Shown here in pieces: positions 18,401 to 25,758 of a stretch of DNA of 64,000 nt. The stretch is from Brevibacillus brevis NBRC 100599 (lineage in GTDB: Bacteria; Bacillota; Bacilli; Brevibacillales; Brevibacillaceae). The first letter of the stretch is position 1; each line of letters starts with the position of its first letter. The stretch lies in NCBI RefSeq assembly GCF_000010165.1, contig NC_012491.1, forward strand, positions 1,730,001 to 1,794,000. The letters run 5' to 3'. Below the pieces are notes generated by a model. The model saw nothing but the letters and a program-made list of their open reading frames with translations, ran no database searches and was not told the DNA's origin. The position numbers were made by a program, and so were the translations under genes.

Positions 18401-19204
18401 ATGATGGACAGGGTGCGTTTGTCGATTAACAAAACGCCTGTAAAGCTGGCGACGGATGGCTCCTTTGAAACCATCCTGCGATTAACGGAAGGTCTCAACT
18501 ATGTGATGTACAGTGCAATGGATATGTATGGAAACAAGCGCCAATTCACGCAGCGGGTTATCGTTGATACGAGCCCTCCGATATTGCAATTGCTAAACGA
18601 CGGTAGCGAAGACGTACAGTTCGATCCAGCAACCAAGAACATGCTGGTTCCGGTCCGTTTCCTATACAGAGATCAAACATACAAAGGTCAGGTAAGTATC
18701 AATGGGCAAATCGTGTCCTACTTTGAAGAAGAGCAATTGGAAATCCCTGCACAAAAATACGTAACCCAAATTTTGAACATGAAGCAGGGAGAAAATCGCA
18801 TTTTGCTCGAAGGGAAAGACGGGGCAGGCAATCAAAGCATGTTGCTGGTGTATGCGTATGTCGATGCCAATTCAGGGGCGGTTGTCATAAGCAATGGGGA
18901 GCAGCGTATATCCTACAAGGCGCGAACAGTGCCAGCACCGACGATCCAGCTACCGAACAAACAGCTAGAAGGGCAGGAAGGTGAAGCGCTGCCCATCGAA
19001 GGGAAAGTGACAGGTGCTGGTGCTGTTAACCTCCAAATCAACTATGGATCAAAAAGCTTTCAGACCAACGCGAATGATCAAGGGTTATTTCGCTTGGTGC
19101 TTCATGAGGTAGAGGAAGGCAAGCAAAAAGTGACGGTTGTTGCCACCGATGCGCTGGGGAGGGAAGCCCGAGCGGAGATGAACGTCGTCGGAAAGAAGAA
19201 ATAG
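15473..19204 (+). CDS. Large secreted subtilisin-like serine protease (S8, multidomain)
   Basis: A 1243-residue exported protease. A signal peptide (MKKKVCSIGLILALLPATTV region) and a propeptide are followed by the S8 catalytic domain with Asp107 (VSVIDTGINPRHPDL), His157 (SQHGIHVAGIIG) and Ser481 (SGTSMATPHVAGG). About 320 residues separate His and Ser, space occupied by a PA-type insert (GKKEDYNVSVKDKVVLLERG). The long C-terminal part has beta-sandwich repeats, including Fn3-like segments with NGDGHYDVAAPSI, as in lactocepin or C5a-peptidase-type subtilases. No LPXTG anchor or S-layer domain is evident. AAGGGGG precedes the ATG. Divergent from marR; a terminator follows. Likely role: extracellular protein degradation. 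Confidence 0.92.
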   Translation: MKKKVCSIGLILALLPATTVSTTAFEGTATIRTQILQDLAEMHEPLHTGKADKEYKTTADEWQRQELLLRGEQLKSAPVDSLEMIEATKAWEEAGVKGEGMLVSVIDTGINPRHPDLPAPHDKRSAMQKSGSSQKVIPGFNWADRTQTTEDVSESQHGIHVAGIIGANGKVKGVAPEAQLISQKVFSNYQSEVPGLGESILFAINDSITKKADVINLSLGSSAGYVDETNVEQMAVKRAVDSGIVVVAAAGNDAYFGSDKVRAQNPDIAMIGSPGLSPDAFSVASINATALAGYSFTVQGVPGMEKVVYLSGYVEGGGAINPVMTLMKPYPLVYMGKGKKEDYNVSVKDKVVLLERGDISFDEKLRLAKEAGAVGAVIYNNEMGPLIISAEHAKQIPAVSILKHMGEQMAQAIKKGKKVTVSFNGEYGQNPMPYPDGGTISAFSSWGPTPDLQFKPEIAAPGGGILSLTRESEYAVKSGTSMATPHVAGGMALLKQGYLKQGRNLQGRSLVNTLKAAAMNTAEPIIDPQISVPAADKEKAKKVPYSPRVQGAGLMQTAKAIKTPAIVVTAKGKAGVSLGEIGNSTTFSLFINNKFGKKPITYQLQNEFGVLTDLRKNGLNMLTDTLFEGAELQFSAPKITVAPGKLEEVKVTLTIPPGSARNQFAEGFISFQPDDKELPTLRTPFYGFYGDWDEPRIMDQPVWEAESQEKRTGVKTSWYHDKRNDKWRYRDYLGVTGVRADGGAKIDPNHIAFSPNGDGHYDVAAPSITFLRNARHIIVEVTDQSGKPIRTLVRDEKVSKYDQSKLGTPYYYTEREAWSWDGKIFSPQKGAYIQAPDGQYHFSIKAKIDDRNANWQSMTLPIRVDTKAPVITASVSGNRVQWSSRDKDIQAYFLYVNGKRVGGPYSPKVSSTLINQPDKKMSVVAHDYAGNISVAHINGKSDSTPPFVEFPDDLFPYLKISKQPDVAFRGKVTGEDMMDRVRLSINKTPVKLATDGSFETILRLTEGLNYVMYSAMDMYGNKRQFTQRVIVDTSPPILQLLNDGSEDVQFDPATKNMLVPVRFLYRDQTYKGQVSINGQIVSYFEEEQLEIPAQKYVTQILNMKQGENRILLEGKDGAGNQSMLLVYAYVDANSGAVVISNGEQRISYKARTVPAPTIQLPNKQLEGQEGEALPIEGKVTGAGAVNLQINYGSKSFQTNANDQGLFRLVLHEVEEGKQKVTVVATDALGREARAEMNVVGKKK

Positions 19205-19210
19205 GGTAGC

Positions 19211-19259
19211 GGGCCCGTCAGTAGCAGATAAACGGCTATTGCCGGGCCAAATTTTTTTG
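19211..19259 (+). terminator. Terminator after the subtilase gene
   Basis: GGCCCG and CGGGCC arms enclose further pairing (TAGC with GGCTA) and are followed by AAATTTTTTTG. Confidence 0.85.
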
Positions 19260-19276
19260 TGGGAGGATTCTATTCG

Positions 19277-19675
19277 ATGTTTTACCATGGGATCATGTGG
19301 GAATATGTTATGAGAGAGTACCCAGTGCTCTCACCAAGAAGGACAGCCAAAAGGAAACGTGGGGCGGAGCAATTGTTGGATCGCATTCATCTGATCGAAC
19401 AATTCGGTTTGGAACCCGTTCATTTGCTTGAGGCCGACGAGGATTACGATGAAGTCCGCTGTATACAGGAATGTTTGGCATTTGGAGATACTGTTTTTGC
19501 CTTTGATCGAGTCCAGCTTCCGATGTGGCAATTGAGTAAGCATGAGATTGGTGTAGAAATAGTAGACTTGCGAACGTGTACGGCCATCTATACCATTGGT
19601 CATGAGACAAAAGTAGAGGATTATTTTCCTGGCAAACCTTGTTTTTGTGACCTTATACCTAGGAAGTTTTCGTAA
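19277..19675 (+). CDS. Hypothetical protein
   Basis: A predicted 132-residue soluble protein with no recognised domain. It has a basic stretch RRTAKRKRGAEQLLDR near residue 20, an acidic LLEADEDYDEV region, and two C-terminal cysteines in GKPCFCDLIP. The ATG at 19277 has GGGAGGA 9 bases upstream; the in-frame GTG at 19259 overlaps the preceding terminator and is not credible. It lies between the subtilase and cheX in the insertion-like block. No function can be given. Confidence 0.65.
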   Translation: MFYHGIMWEYVMREYPVLSPRRTAKRKRGAEQLLDRIHLIEQFGLEPVHLLEADEDYDEVRCIQECLAFGDTVFAFDRVQLPMWQLSKHEIGVEIVDLRTCTAIYTIGHETKVEDYFPGKPCFCDLIPRKFS

Positions 19676-19761
19676 TCCTATTGCATCTGCCAAAAATCGA
19701 CATTATGATAGTCCTATACGAGTTCAACGTCTGAGAGTGAATTGCCCGGGAAAGGAAGAGA

Positions 19762-20226
19762 ATGCAGATGATAGTCCAGTACCTTGATCCATTTCTTGAA
19801 TCAGCTTCGTCCGTGATTCAACAAGTATGCAATGTCGACATTTCGCGTGGAGAGTTAGCTGAAAGAGAATGGAGCCATGTAGAAGGCCATACATGGATTC
19901 GAATCGGAATGACAGGTCAATTACAAGGTGAGGTCTTTTTCGGTCTGCAAGAGGAATTGGCTTTGCGCATTGTCTCGGCCATGATGGGTGGCTATCCCGT
20001 GCAAGAGATGGATGAGCTCGGAAAAAGTGCCATTTCCGAGTTAGGGAACATGATTTCCGGGAATGCGAGTACGCTTTTGTCCAATCGAGGAGTTATCGTG
20101 GACATAACCCCGCCCTTATTTTTACATCAGCATGACTTGAAAGACATGGCAGGGACAGCATTGATTGCACCGCTCGATCTTCATGACATGGGCAGACTGG
20201 ATATTCAAATAATTGTGATAAGATAG
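19762..20226 (+). CDS. cheX: CheX-family chemotaxis phosphatase-like protein
   Basis: A 154-residue protein of the CheC/CheX/FliY superfamily. The phosphatase motif E-x-x-N is present as SELGNMISGNA (Glu93, Asn96), and AMMGGYPVQEMDELGKSAI is the conserved lead-in helix. CheX proteins dephosphorylate CheY-P. Only one such motif is present, as expected for CheX. No chemotaxis or flagellar gene is nearby and it has its own terminator, so it is an orphan; it could act on another response regulator. GGAAAGGAAG precedes the ATG. Confidence 0.85.
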   Translation: MQMIVQYLDPFLESASSVIQQVCNVDISRGELAEREWSHVEGHTWIRIGMTGQLQGEVFFGLQEELALRIVSAMMGGYPVQEMDELGKSAISELGNMISGNASTLLSNRGVIVDITPPLFLHQHDLKDMAGTALIAPLDLHDMGRLDIQIIVIR

Positions 20227-20251
20227 AGGCGGCTAATGGCCGTCTTTTTTG
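20226..20251 (+). terminator. Terminator after cheX
   Basis: AGGCGGC and GCCGTCT pair (one G-T) with a short loop, then TTTTTT. It separates cheX from the following four-gene cassette. Confidence 0.8.
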
Positions 20252-20300
20252 TGAAGGATACGTACCTACGCTTTATCATTCAAAGGAGGGAAGGAAAGAG

Positions 20301-20825
20301 ATGGATCATTACTTCTCGATCTGCTCAGCTGAGATGTATTACGAGAAATACATGGCCTTTTTATTGGAAAACTACGACCAGCTTCGCATGCCATATTCCT
20401 TTCCTGTGGCGCTCAGTTTTCTGGCGAGTCCCGTTTTAATGGAGGGGAAAGCATTTCTTTGCTTCAACGATGACGATGAAGTGATCGGTGCCTTTTCATA
20501 CATTTACGGGACAGGTGAGAATCAGTACGAAGACAAGCAAATCGTTCAAATTCAGGTAATCTATTTTTTGGAACAGTATCGCAGCAGTCGCCTTTTTTTG
20601 CATGCCCTTCAGTATGTAACCGAGTATATCGCCTATATGGAGGAGGACGTGAAGGAGTTTCGATTCTGGACTTCCTCAGACGACTCTTTACGCAAATTGT
20701 TTGCCAAGATTGCAGATCGAGTAGCTTCTGTGGAAACGGAAAACGGTCCATTGGATGAATATCGCGCATCATTTCGGGCTTGGAAATCCTATGCGGCCAG
20801 GTTTCAACATGAACCATTTTTCTAA
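20301..20825 (+). CDS. Acetyltransferase-like protein (GNAT fold, degenerate motif A)
   Basis: A 174-residue soluble protein, first gene of the cassette, with strong AAAGGAGGG upstream. Its central strand-loop-helix reads VIYFLEQYRSSRLFLHALQYV, matching the position of the acetyl-CoA pyrophosphate loop in GNAT enzymes, but the usual Q/RxxGxG/A is replaced by YRSSRLF. The same pattern (YRRSRVFL) occurs in the gene at 22641-23165, so the two are paralogues on either side of the ABC exporter, about 21 bases before it here. They may acetylate or otherwise bind a shared substrate; catalytic activity is uncertain because the glycines are missing. Family assignment is from pattern only. Confidence 0.6.
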   Translation: MDHYFSICSAEMYYEKYMAFLLENYDQLRMPYSFPVALSFLASPVLMEGKAFLCFNDDDEVIGAFSYIYGTGENQYEDKQIVQIQVIYFLEQYRSSRLFLHALQYVTEYIAYMEEDVKEFRFWTSSDDSLRKLFAKIADRVASVETENGPLDEYRASFRAWKSYAARFQHEPFF

Positions 20826-20845
20826 TCCAAGAAGGAGACGTTACG

Positions 20846-22594
20846 ATGCTGTTCGTCATCAAAAACCTGTTTGGCTACCTACGCCCCTATAAGCTCCTGA
20901 GTTCCCTTTTTTTCCTCACGCTTGCACTTGATCTACTTTTTTTATCCTTGGCACCTCTCAGTTTCCAGATGATCATTGATAGAGCGATTGTTCCCAAAGA
21001 TATGCACGTATTCTCAGTTATCATGATAGTCTTGGCGATTAGCGGGTTTATCTGTATCAGTGCTGGAATGATCAGTGATTATGTGCTGGCAAAACTAAAT
21101 GCACGTGTGCAAAATGATTTGCGGCAAAAACTGTTTGCGCATATGCAACATTTGCCGGTCAGCTATTTCCATAAAACGCGTTCGGGCGAACTGATCTCTC
21201 ACTTTTCAGTGGATTTGCCTGTCATTGACAGATCGTTAGCGATTCTCTTCACGACAGGTATTCAGTCATTGGTGGTCGTGACGATTAGTACAATGGTGTT
21301 GTTTTATTTGGAATGGGTGATGGCGCTGTGTATTTTGGTTGGGGCAATCTTGATCTTTACAGGCCCTTATTTGCTTGGACGACGTGCCCACGCAATCAAT
21401 GCTGCCTATAAAGAACAACTCGCTGCTATGACGAATGATGTCCAGGAAAATACGAAAGCGCAAATGGTTATCAAGGGATTCAACCTGCAAGCTGTCATGA
21501 TCGATAAATTCATGGAAAGACTCGAATTGCTGTTGGTCAGCAACTATCGCAAAAATTTGATGGCAGCGAAGCTGGAACGAATTCCTGCGCTATGCTTACT
21601 TCTCATCAACTTTACGATCATTGGCTTCGGTTCCTATCTAGCACTTACCGGGCGAATCTCTGTCGGTTCGCTTGTCGCCTTTTTCACCATGTATACGTCG
21701 ATGGGGAATGCTGTGTTTAATCTGACCTTTACGCTTCCACTGATGACAGATGCACAAGTCAGTATGGAGCGAATCCAGAAGGTGCTGAATGAACCTAGTG
21801 AAAAAGTCGACCATTCTTCATCCGAACAGATCGATTTGCGTACGACTGAAGTGTCCATAAAAAATGTTACGTTTGGCTATCAAGAAAATCAGTTATCTAT
21901 TAAGCAAATCAACATGCAGATTCCAGCTCGGTCAAAAATTGCGATAGTTGGCTCCAGCGGGTCTGGAAAAAGCACGATCATTCAGCTGTTATTAGGCTTT
22001 TATCAACCTAGTTCTGGTCATATCGAGATAAACGGGACAAAACTAGATGAAAGGAATCGGGGAGCCTTCCGCAACCATGTAGGGGTTGTCTTTCAGGAGC
22101 ACTTTCTTTTTCACGGAACAATAGCAGAAAACATCCGGCTCGGCAAACTCGACGCGACCAACGACGAGCTGAGGATGGCTGCACAGCAAGCAGAGATCCA
22201 TGACTTTATCATGAGTCTACCAGACAAGTACGAGACACTAGTTTTGGATGGGGGTAGCAATCTCTCGGGGGGACAAAGGCAGCGACTCGCCATTGCTCGA
22301 GCGATTCTGCGCAATCCTTCTCTATTCATTCTGGATGAAGCAACTTCTGCTCTCGATCCCATTACTGAGGCTTCTATAAACAAGACCTTTGCGAAGCTTT
22401 CCAGCGATCGGACTGTCATTACGGTGACACATCGTTTGTCGACCATAACGGACATGGATCAAATATTTGTTTTGGAGCAGGGGGAACTAGTGGAGCAAGG
22501 GACACACTCTCAACTGTTTCAAAAGCGGGGCTATTACACAAGACTATGGGAGAAGCAGCAGAGAAGTTCCATCTCCTCGCACGCGGAAAGGTAG
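20846..22594 (+). CDS. ABC exporter (fused permease and ATPase)
   Basis: A 582-residue half-transporter: six transmembrane helices in the first 320 residues, then a nucleotide-binding domain with Walker A GSSGSGKST (from residue 369), Q-loop VVFQEHF, signature NLSGGQRQRLAIARAI, Walker B LFILDEAT and switch VTHRLST. It should act as a homodimer exporting peptides, lipids or drugs. There is no N-terminal C39 peptidase domain, so it would not cleave a leader itself. AGAAGGAGA precedes the ATG. Its neighbours are two GNAT-like genes and a 38-residue peptide gene, which suggests the peptide as cargo (inference). Confidence 0.93.
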   Translation: MLFVIKNLFGYLRPYKLLSSLFFLTLALDLLFLSLAPLSFQMIIDRAIVPKDMHVFSVIMIVLAISGFICISAGMISDYVLAKLNARVQNDLRQKLFAHMQHLPVSYFHKTRSGELISHFSVDLPVIDRSLAILFTTGIQSLVVVTISTMVLFYLEWVMALCILVGAILIFTGPYLLGRRAHAINAAYKEQLAAMTNDVQENTKAQMVIKGFNLQAVMIDKFMERLELLLVSNYRKNLMAAKLERIPALCLLLINFTIIGFGSYLALTGRISVGSLVAFFTMYTSMGNAVFNLTFTLPLMTDAQVSMERIQKVLNEPSEKVDHSSSEQIDLRTTEVSIKNVTFGYQENQLSIKQINMQIPARSKIAIVGSSGSGKSTIIQLLLGFYQPSSGHIEINGTKLDERNRGAFRNHVGVVFQEHFLFHGTIAENIRLGKLDATNDELRMAAQQAEIHDFIMSLPDKYETLVLDGGSNLSGGQRQRLAIARAILRNPSLFILDEATSALDPITEASINKTFAKLSSDRTVITVTHRLSTITDMDQIFVLEQGELVEQGTHSQLFQKRGYYTRLWEKQQRSSISSHAER

Positions 22595-22640
22595 AAGTGA
22601 TACGTTAACCAACAGAAAAAAGAGAGGCGGTGTGTAAAGG

Positions 22641-23165
22641 ATGCATGTCCAATTTAGAAAATGTACCAGTGACAATGATTTTGCCCAATTCACGCTATTC
22701 TTTATGCGCAATCGATTGGAATTTAGCCGTATGTTTTCCCTTAGTGACACGCTCGTTCATATTTTGACGTTTCTCCCGGATTCTCATTTGATCCTCATAG
22801 AAGACGAGCGAGGTAAATTGATCGGATGGGGCCATTATCAATACTTGACAGCAGAAAGGCAACCAGACCCAGAGGGAGAAATTTGCTATATCCATTCCGT
22901 CATCGTTGAAGAAAAATATCGAAGGAGCAGGGTATTTCTAAAAGGCTTTCGCCATCTTATCAGACAGGTCCAGGAAGAGAATGAACACGTGAAACAAGTA
23001 ACCTTTCATGCAGATGCTAATCATATTTATCTGAACCGGCTCTATTCGAAATTTGCACAGCTTGCAGGGGAGCAGGAGGGGTATTATGGACGAGAAAACA
23101 TCTACCTATCCGAAATCAATCAGCTCGCTTCCTATCTGGGAATGGACGCAATTGACGTTAAATAA
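22641..23165 (+). CDS. Acetyltransferase-like protein (GNAT fold), paralogue of the gene at 20301
   Basis: A 174-residue protein, the same length as the product of 20301-20825. Strand beta4 and the loop read CYIHSVIVEEKYRRSRVFLKGF, giving the same YRxSRxFL substitution of the acetyl-CoA loop. LILIEDERGKLIGWGHYQY is a typical GNAT strand pair. GAGAGGCGG lies about 10 bases upstream of the ATG. The gap of 49 bases to the peptide gene has no terminator, so exporter, this gene and the peptide are probably one transcript. A role in modifying the peptide or conferring self-protection is inferred from context only. Confidence 0.62.
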   Translation: MHVQFRKCTSDNDFAQFTLFFMRNRLEFSRMFSLSDTLVHILTFLPDSHLILIEDERGKLIGWGHYQYLTAERQPDPEGEICYIHSVIVEEKYRRSRVFLKGFRHLIRQVQEENEHVKQVTFHADANHIYLNRLYSKFAQLAGEQEGYYGRENIYLSEINQLASYLGMDAIDVK

Positions 23166-23214
23166 GGAAAAATGCTATTCTTAAGAAGATATTGTCAGAA
23201 GGGAGGTCTATCAG

Positions 23215-23331
23215 ATGATTCCAATGGTACCACGTTTGAAAGACGGAGTAAGAAAACCATTCACTGCTTCGATTCAAAATCTTCTCATGAAAAATGAGCA
23301 GCTGCGTGTAGCTACTTCTTCTACGAAGTAA
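23215..23331 (+). CDS. 38-residue peptide, candidate exported or signalling peptide
   Basis: A short gene with an excellent ribosome site (AGAAGGGAGGT, 7-base spacing), unlikely by chance. The product begins MIPMVPRLKDGVRKPF, has a middle ASIQNLLMKN and ends RVATSSTK; it is basic, without cysteines, without a signal peptide and without a double-glycine leader. It is the last gene of a set with two GNAT-like proteins and an ABC exporter, and a strong terminator follows 47 bases later. It could be a ribosomal peptide product, a pheromone precursor or a small accessory protein. No known precursor family is recognised. Confidence 0.6.
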   Translation: MIPMVPRLKDGVRKPFTASIQNLLMKNEQLRVATSSTK

Positions 23332-23378
23332 TCGATCAGCTATCATCTTTTTCGAATCAACTGTTCCCATGAATGGAG

Positions 23379-23416
23379 AAGTGGTTGACAGGCTATCCTG
23401 CTCAGCCACTTTTTTA
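23379..23416 (+). terminator. Terminator of the peptide-exporter cassette
   Basis: AAGTGGTTGACAGG and CCTGCTCAGCCACTT form a long stem with a one-base bulge and a 4-base loop, followed by TTTTT. Confidence 0.9.
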
Positions 23417-23515
23417 TTTCTGTTTGAATAGAATTAAAAAATAAAATATTTTCTATTGTCTAGATGATTTTTAATAGATAGTGTATTGTTGGAACTAGTA
23501 AGGGGGTATGAGAGC

Positions 23516-24379
23516 TTGACCTATGTAAAACAATTAATTGGGATGTTTTTCCTGGTTATCGCCGTTTGCGGCGGGCCTTTCATGCTATATACGCAAAAGG
23601 AAGAAATCGTGTTCGAACCAGGAAATATCGTAGTCCATGCGGTATATCTGATTCAGCAGTTTGCAGAGGGCTCCCTCGGAACCTATTATTCCGGGCAAAC
23701 GGAAAGGAGCATCGCAGAGGATATCCTCCCATTTGCAATTAGCTCCTTTAAACTACTATTCTCAAGTGTGATTGTCGCCGTTCTTGCTAGTATTATTTTT
23801 GGATTGCTATTGCAGCGCTTTCGGATTGTACGTCAATTTCAAAAGGTTTTGAATTTACTTGCCACCATTCCTGATTTTATTCTGATCGTTGTTTCGATTG
23901 TGGGTGCGGTCGGATTTTACAAGATGACGAACATTCGAATTATCACCCTGTCACCTGTAAGTGACTCTGATAGTACTTGGTTTCCGATCACGCTACTGTC
24001 CATTGGACCAACGATTTTTCTCATGAAGGTAGTCAGTCTGAAGTATGCACAAATCGGCGGCGAAGACTATATTAAAACAGCTCTTGCCAAGGGGATGGGG
24101 ATCTGGCATGTTCTCATTCACCACGTCTATAAAAATATCAAGCCGTTTCTCATTGCTGATTTAAAGAAGACGATTGCGATTTCGGTAGCCAACTTGTTTA
24201 TTGTTGAGTACCTATTAAACGTCGTAGGATTGACCCGCTTTATTTTTAGCAAAGATGGCAGTTACGAATTCAATGCTGCTGTCATGGGATTGTTAGGTAT
24301 CATTTTGCTATCCATTTTGGTCTATGGATTGATTCGTCTCATTTTGTATGTGATTGAACGCGCGGTTGTATATAAATAA
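23516..24379 (+). CDS. ABC transporter permease, OppB/DppB-like
   Basis: A 287-residue membrane protein with about six helices, resembling the first permease of peptide/nickel ABC importers. The conserved EAA loop reads EDYIKTALAKGMGIWHVLIHHV, the site that contacts an ATPase. The TTG at 23516 has AAGGGGG 9 bases upstream; the earlier in-frame TTG at 23486 has no ribosome site. It is followed by an OppC-like gene. No ATPase or binding-protein gene is adjacent, so it must borrow partners or be part of an unusual complex. Confidence 0.78.
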   Translation: MTYVKQLIGMFFLVIAVCGGPFMLYTQKEEIVFEPGNIVVHAVYLIQQFAEGSLGTYYSGQTERSIAEDILPFAISSFKLLFSSVIVAVLASIIFGLLLQRFRIVRQFQKVLNLLATIPDFILIVVSIVGAVGFYKMTNIRIITLSPVSDSDSTWFPITLLSIGPTIFLMKVVSLKYAQIGGEDYIKTALAKGMGIWHVLIHHVYKNIKPFLIADLKKTIAISVANLFIVEYLLNVVGLTRFIFSKDGSYEFNAAVMGLLGIILLSILVYGLIRLILYVIERAVVYK

Positions 24380-24413
24380 CCCAGACTTCTTTTGGAATGA
24401 GTGAGGGTATGGT

Positions 24414-25337
24414 ATGAGGAAACGGTTCAATTGGTCTTTATGGCTAGGCAGTATCTTGGTATTATTTTTAATCATTATCGGTGTAGCCGGACCCTATGTA
24501 GCCCCCTATGACATCGATTACCAGGCGAAAGTGCGTAATGAGATGGTGAACGGGAAGCAAATGATCATTTCGCCTCCTTTGGCACCGTCAAGCGAGCATC
24601 TGTTGGGTACGGATAAATGGGGCTATGATTTGCTTACAAAACTGCTCCACGGGGCACCGTATACCATTTTTATTACGCTCATGATTGCGTTATTGCGATT
24701 ATTGATGGGAGCATGGATCGGACTGAATATTGGAATATTGGACAAGCAGCAGCGTTGGTGGATTGCGATTGAGAACGCCTGGGGATACATGCCTATATTT
24801 ATTCCTGTCTATTTTTTATTGAAAGGAATCAATATCAATCCCGAATTGCCAACGTTTACGCTCGTATTGTTTTTCATAGTGGTCGTGGCTGTGCTAGGGA
24901 CGCCTTCGGTAGCTGCGTCCATCCGTCAAAAAACAGAGCAAATCAAGGAATCGCAGTACGTATTAGCTGCGACCTCTCTGGGGGCCGGGCGGGATCAGAT
25001 CATCTTTCGCCACATCCTGCCGCATTTGAAGGAGCATCTGGTCATTGTCCTGGTGACAGAGATGATCGCCACCATGACGTTGATGGGGCTTCTCGGGATA
25101 TTTGGTCTTTATGTAGGCGGCACGACTATGTACTATGACCCGGTTGAGTTTCACTCGATCACACATGAATGGGCAGGACTGCTCGGGACTTACAGAAGCT
25201 TTGTCTACACGAATTACACGTGGATTTTCCTGATCCCACTTGCTGCTTATATGCTTGCAATTGGTTCCTTTAGTCTACTGGCCAAAGGCTTGCGTGATAA
25301 GTTCGAACAGACGTATAGTCGTACCCCATTTATTTAA
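24414..25337 (+). CDS. ABC transporter permease, OppC/DppC-like
   Basis: A 307-residue membrane protein of the OppC type. The N-terminal part has GPYVAPYD and HLLGTDKWGYDLLTKLLHGA, hallmarks of this family (GTDxxGxD), and the EAA loop appears as SQYVLAATSLGAGRDQIIFRHI. It should pair with the preceding OppB-like protein; 34 bases separate them. A terminator follows. Substrate would be a peptide or metal chelate in this family, but cannot be assigned; re-import of the upstream 38-residue peptide is a speculation from context. Confidence 0.85.
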   Translation: MRKRFNWSLWLGSILVLFLIIIGVAGPYVAPYDIDYQAKVRNEMVNGKQMIISPPLAPSSEHLLGTDKWGYDLLTKLLHGAPYTIFITLMIALLRLLMGAWIGLNIGILDKQQRWWIAIENAWGYMPIFIPVYFLLKGININPELPTFTLVLFFIVVVAVLGTPSVAASIRQKTEQIKESQYVLAATSLGAGRDQIIFRHILPHLKEHLVIVLVTEMIATMTLMGLLGIFGLYVGGTTMYYDPVEFHSITHEWAGLLGTYRSFVYTNYTWIFLIPLAAYMLAIGSFSLLAKGLRDKFEQTYSRTPFI

Positions 25338-25343
25338 GTTGTG

Positions 25344-25377
25344 GTGCTCTTGATTTTTACGAATCAAGGGCACTTTT
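25344..25377 (+). terminator. Terminator after the permease pair
   Basis: GTGCTCTTGATT and AATCAAGGGCAC form a 12-position stem around a 6-base loop, followed by TTTT. Confidence 0.85.
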
Positions 25378-25419
25378 GGTTGATCGGGTTAAAAAAAGTG
25401 GAATGGAAGTCGAATTGTA

Positions 25420-25680
25420 GGGAGCAGTATATGTCTCGGATGAATAGACTGGAGTGTCGGGGGCGGTGTTGGCCTTGGGTTCCGATGGCAATCTCATCAG
25501 GCGAGGAGAACTCGTCGCGATCTGAACGGGGAACAACTGGCGGCCATCGTCGTCTCGAACGGAAAAATTCACGGCGGATGTCGAAGAGGTTTCTCATCGG
25601 TGTTCGGAACCCATTGCCCATTTTCTGAATAGGATGTAAGGCAAAAGCCTAAAATCCTTGAAATTCCGGCACCATCACCC
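25420..25680 (+). pseudogene. Possible decayed coding sequence
   Basis: The stretch between the permease terminator and gerE has no intact gene. In one frame it reads LALGSDGNLIRRGELVAI then stops; shifting frame by one gives NGEQLAAIVVSNGKIHGG and runs to a stop near 25628. The join looks like a protein broken by a frameshift. The family is not recognised, and chance cannot be excluded. Confidence 0.25.
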
Positions 25681-25698
25681 ACCCCCCATCATAGGATA
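25669..25698 (+). promoter_or_regulatory. Sigma-K-like promoter of gerE
   Basis: CATAGGATA (25690-25698) is an exact match to the sigma-K -10 pattern CATA-N3-TA, with GCACCA about 16 bases upstream giving the short AC-type -35. B. subtilis gerE is transcribed by sigma-K, so this fits. Confidence 0.65.
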
Positions 25699-25758
25699 AG
25701 GTGACTCTGTAATCCCTCAACCTTGTTCCTGTAGAGCCCACAAGGAGGGGTGGCACGA

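Noticed and set aside
23446..23500. Promoter for the OppB-like gene
   Set aside because: TTGTCT is present but no good -10 box at the right distance; only weak candidates.
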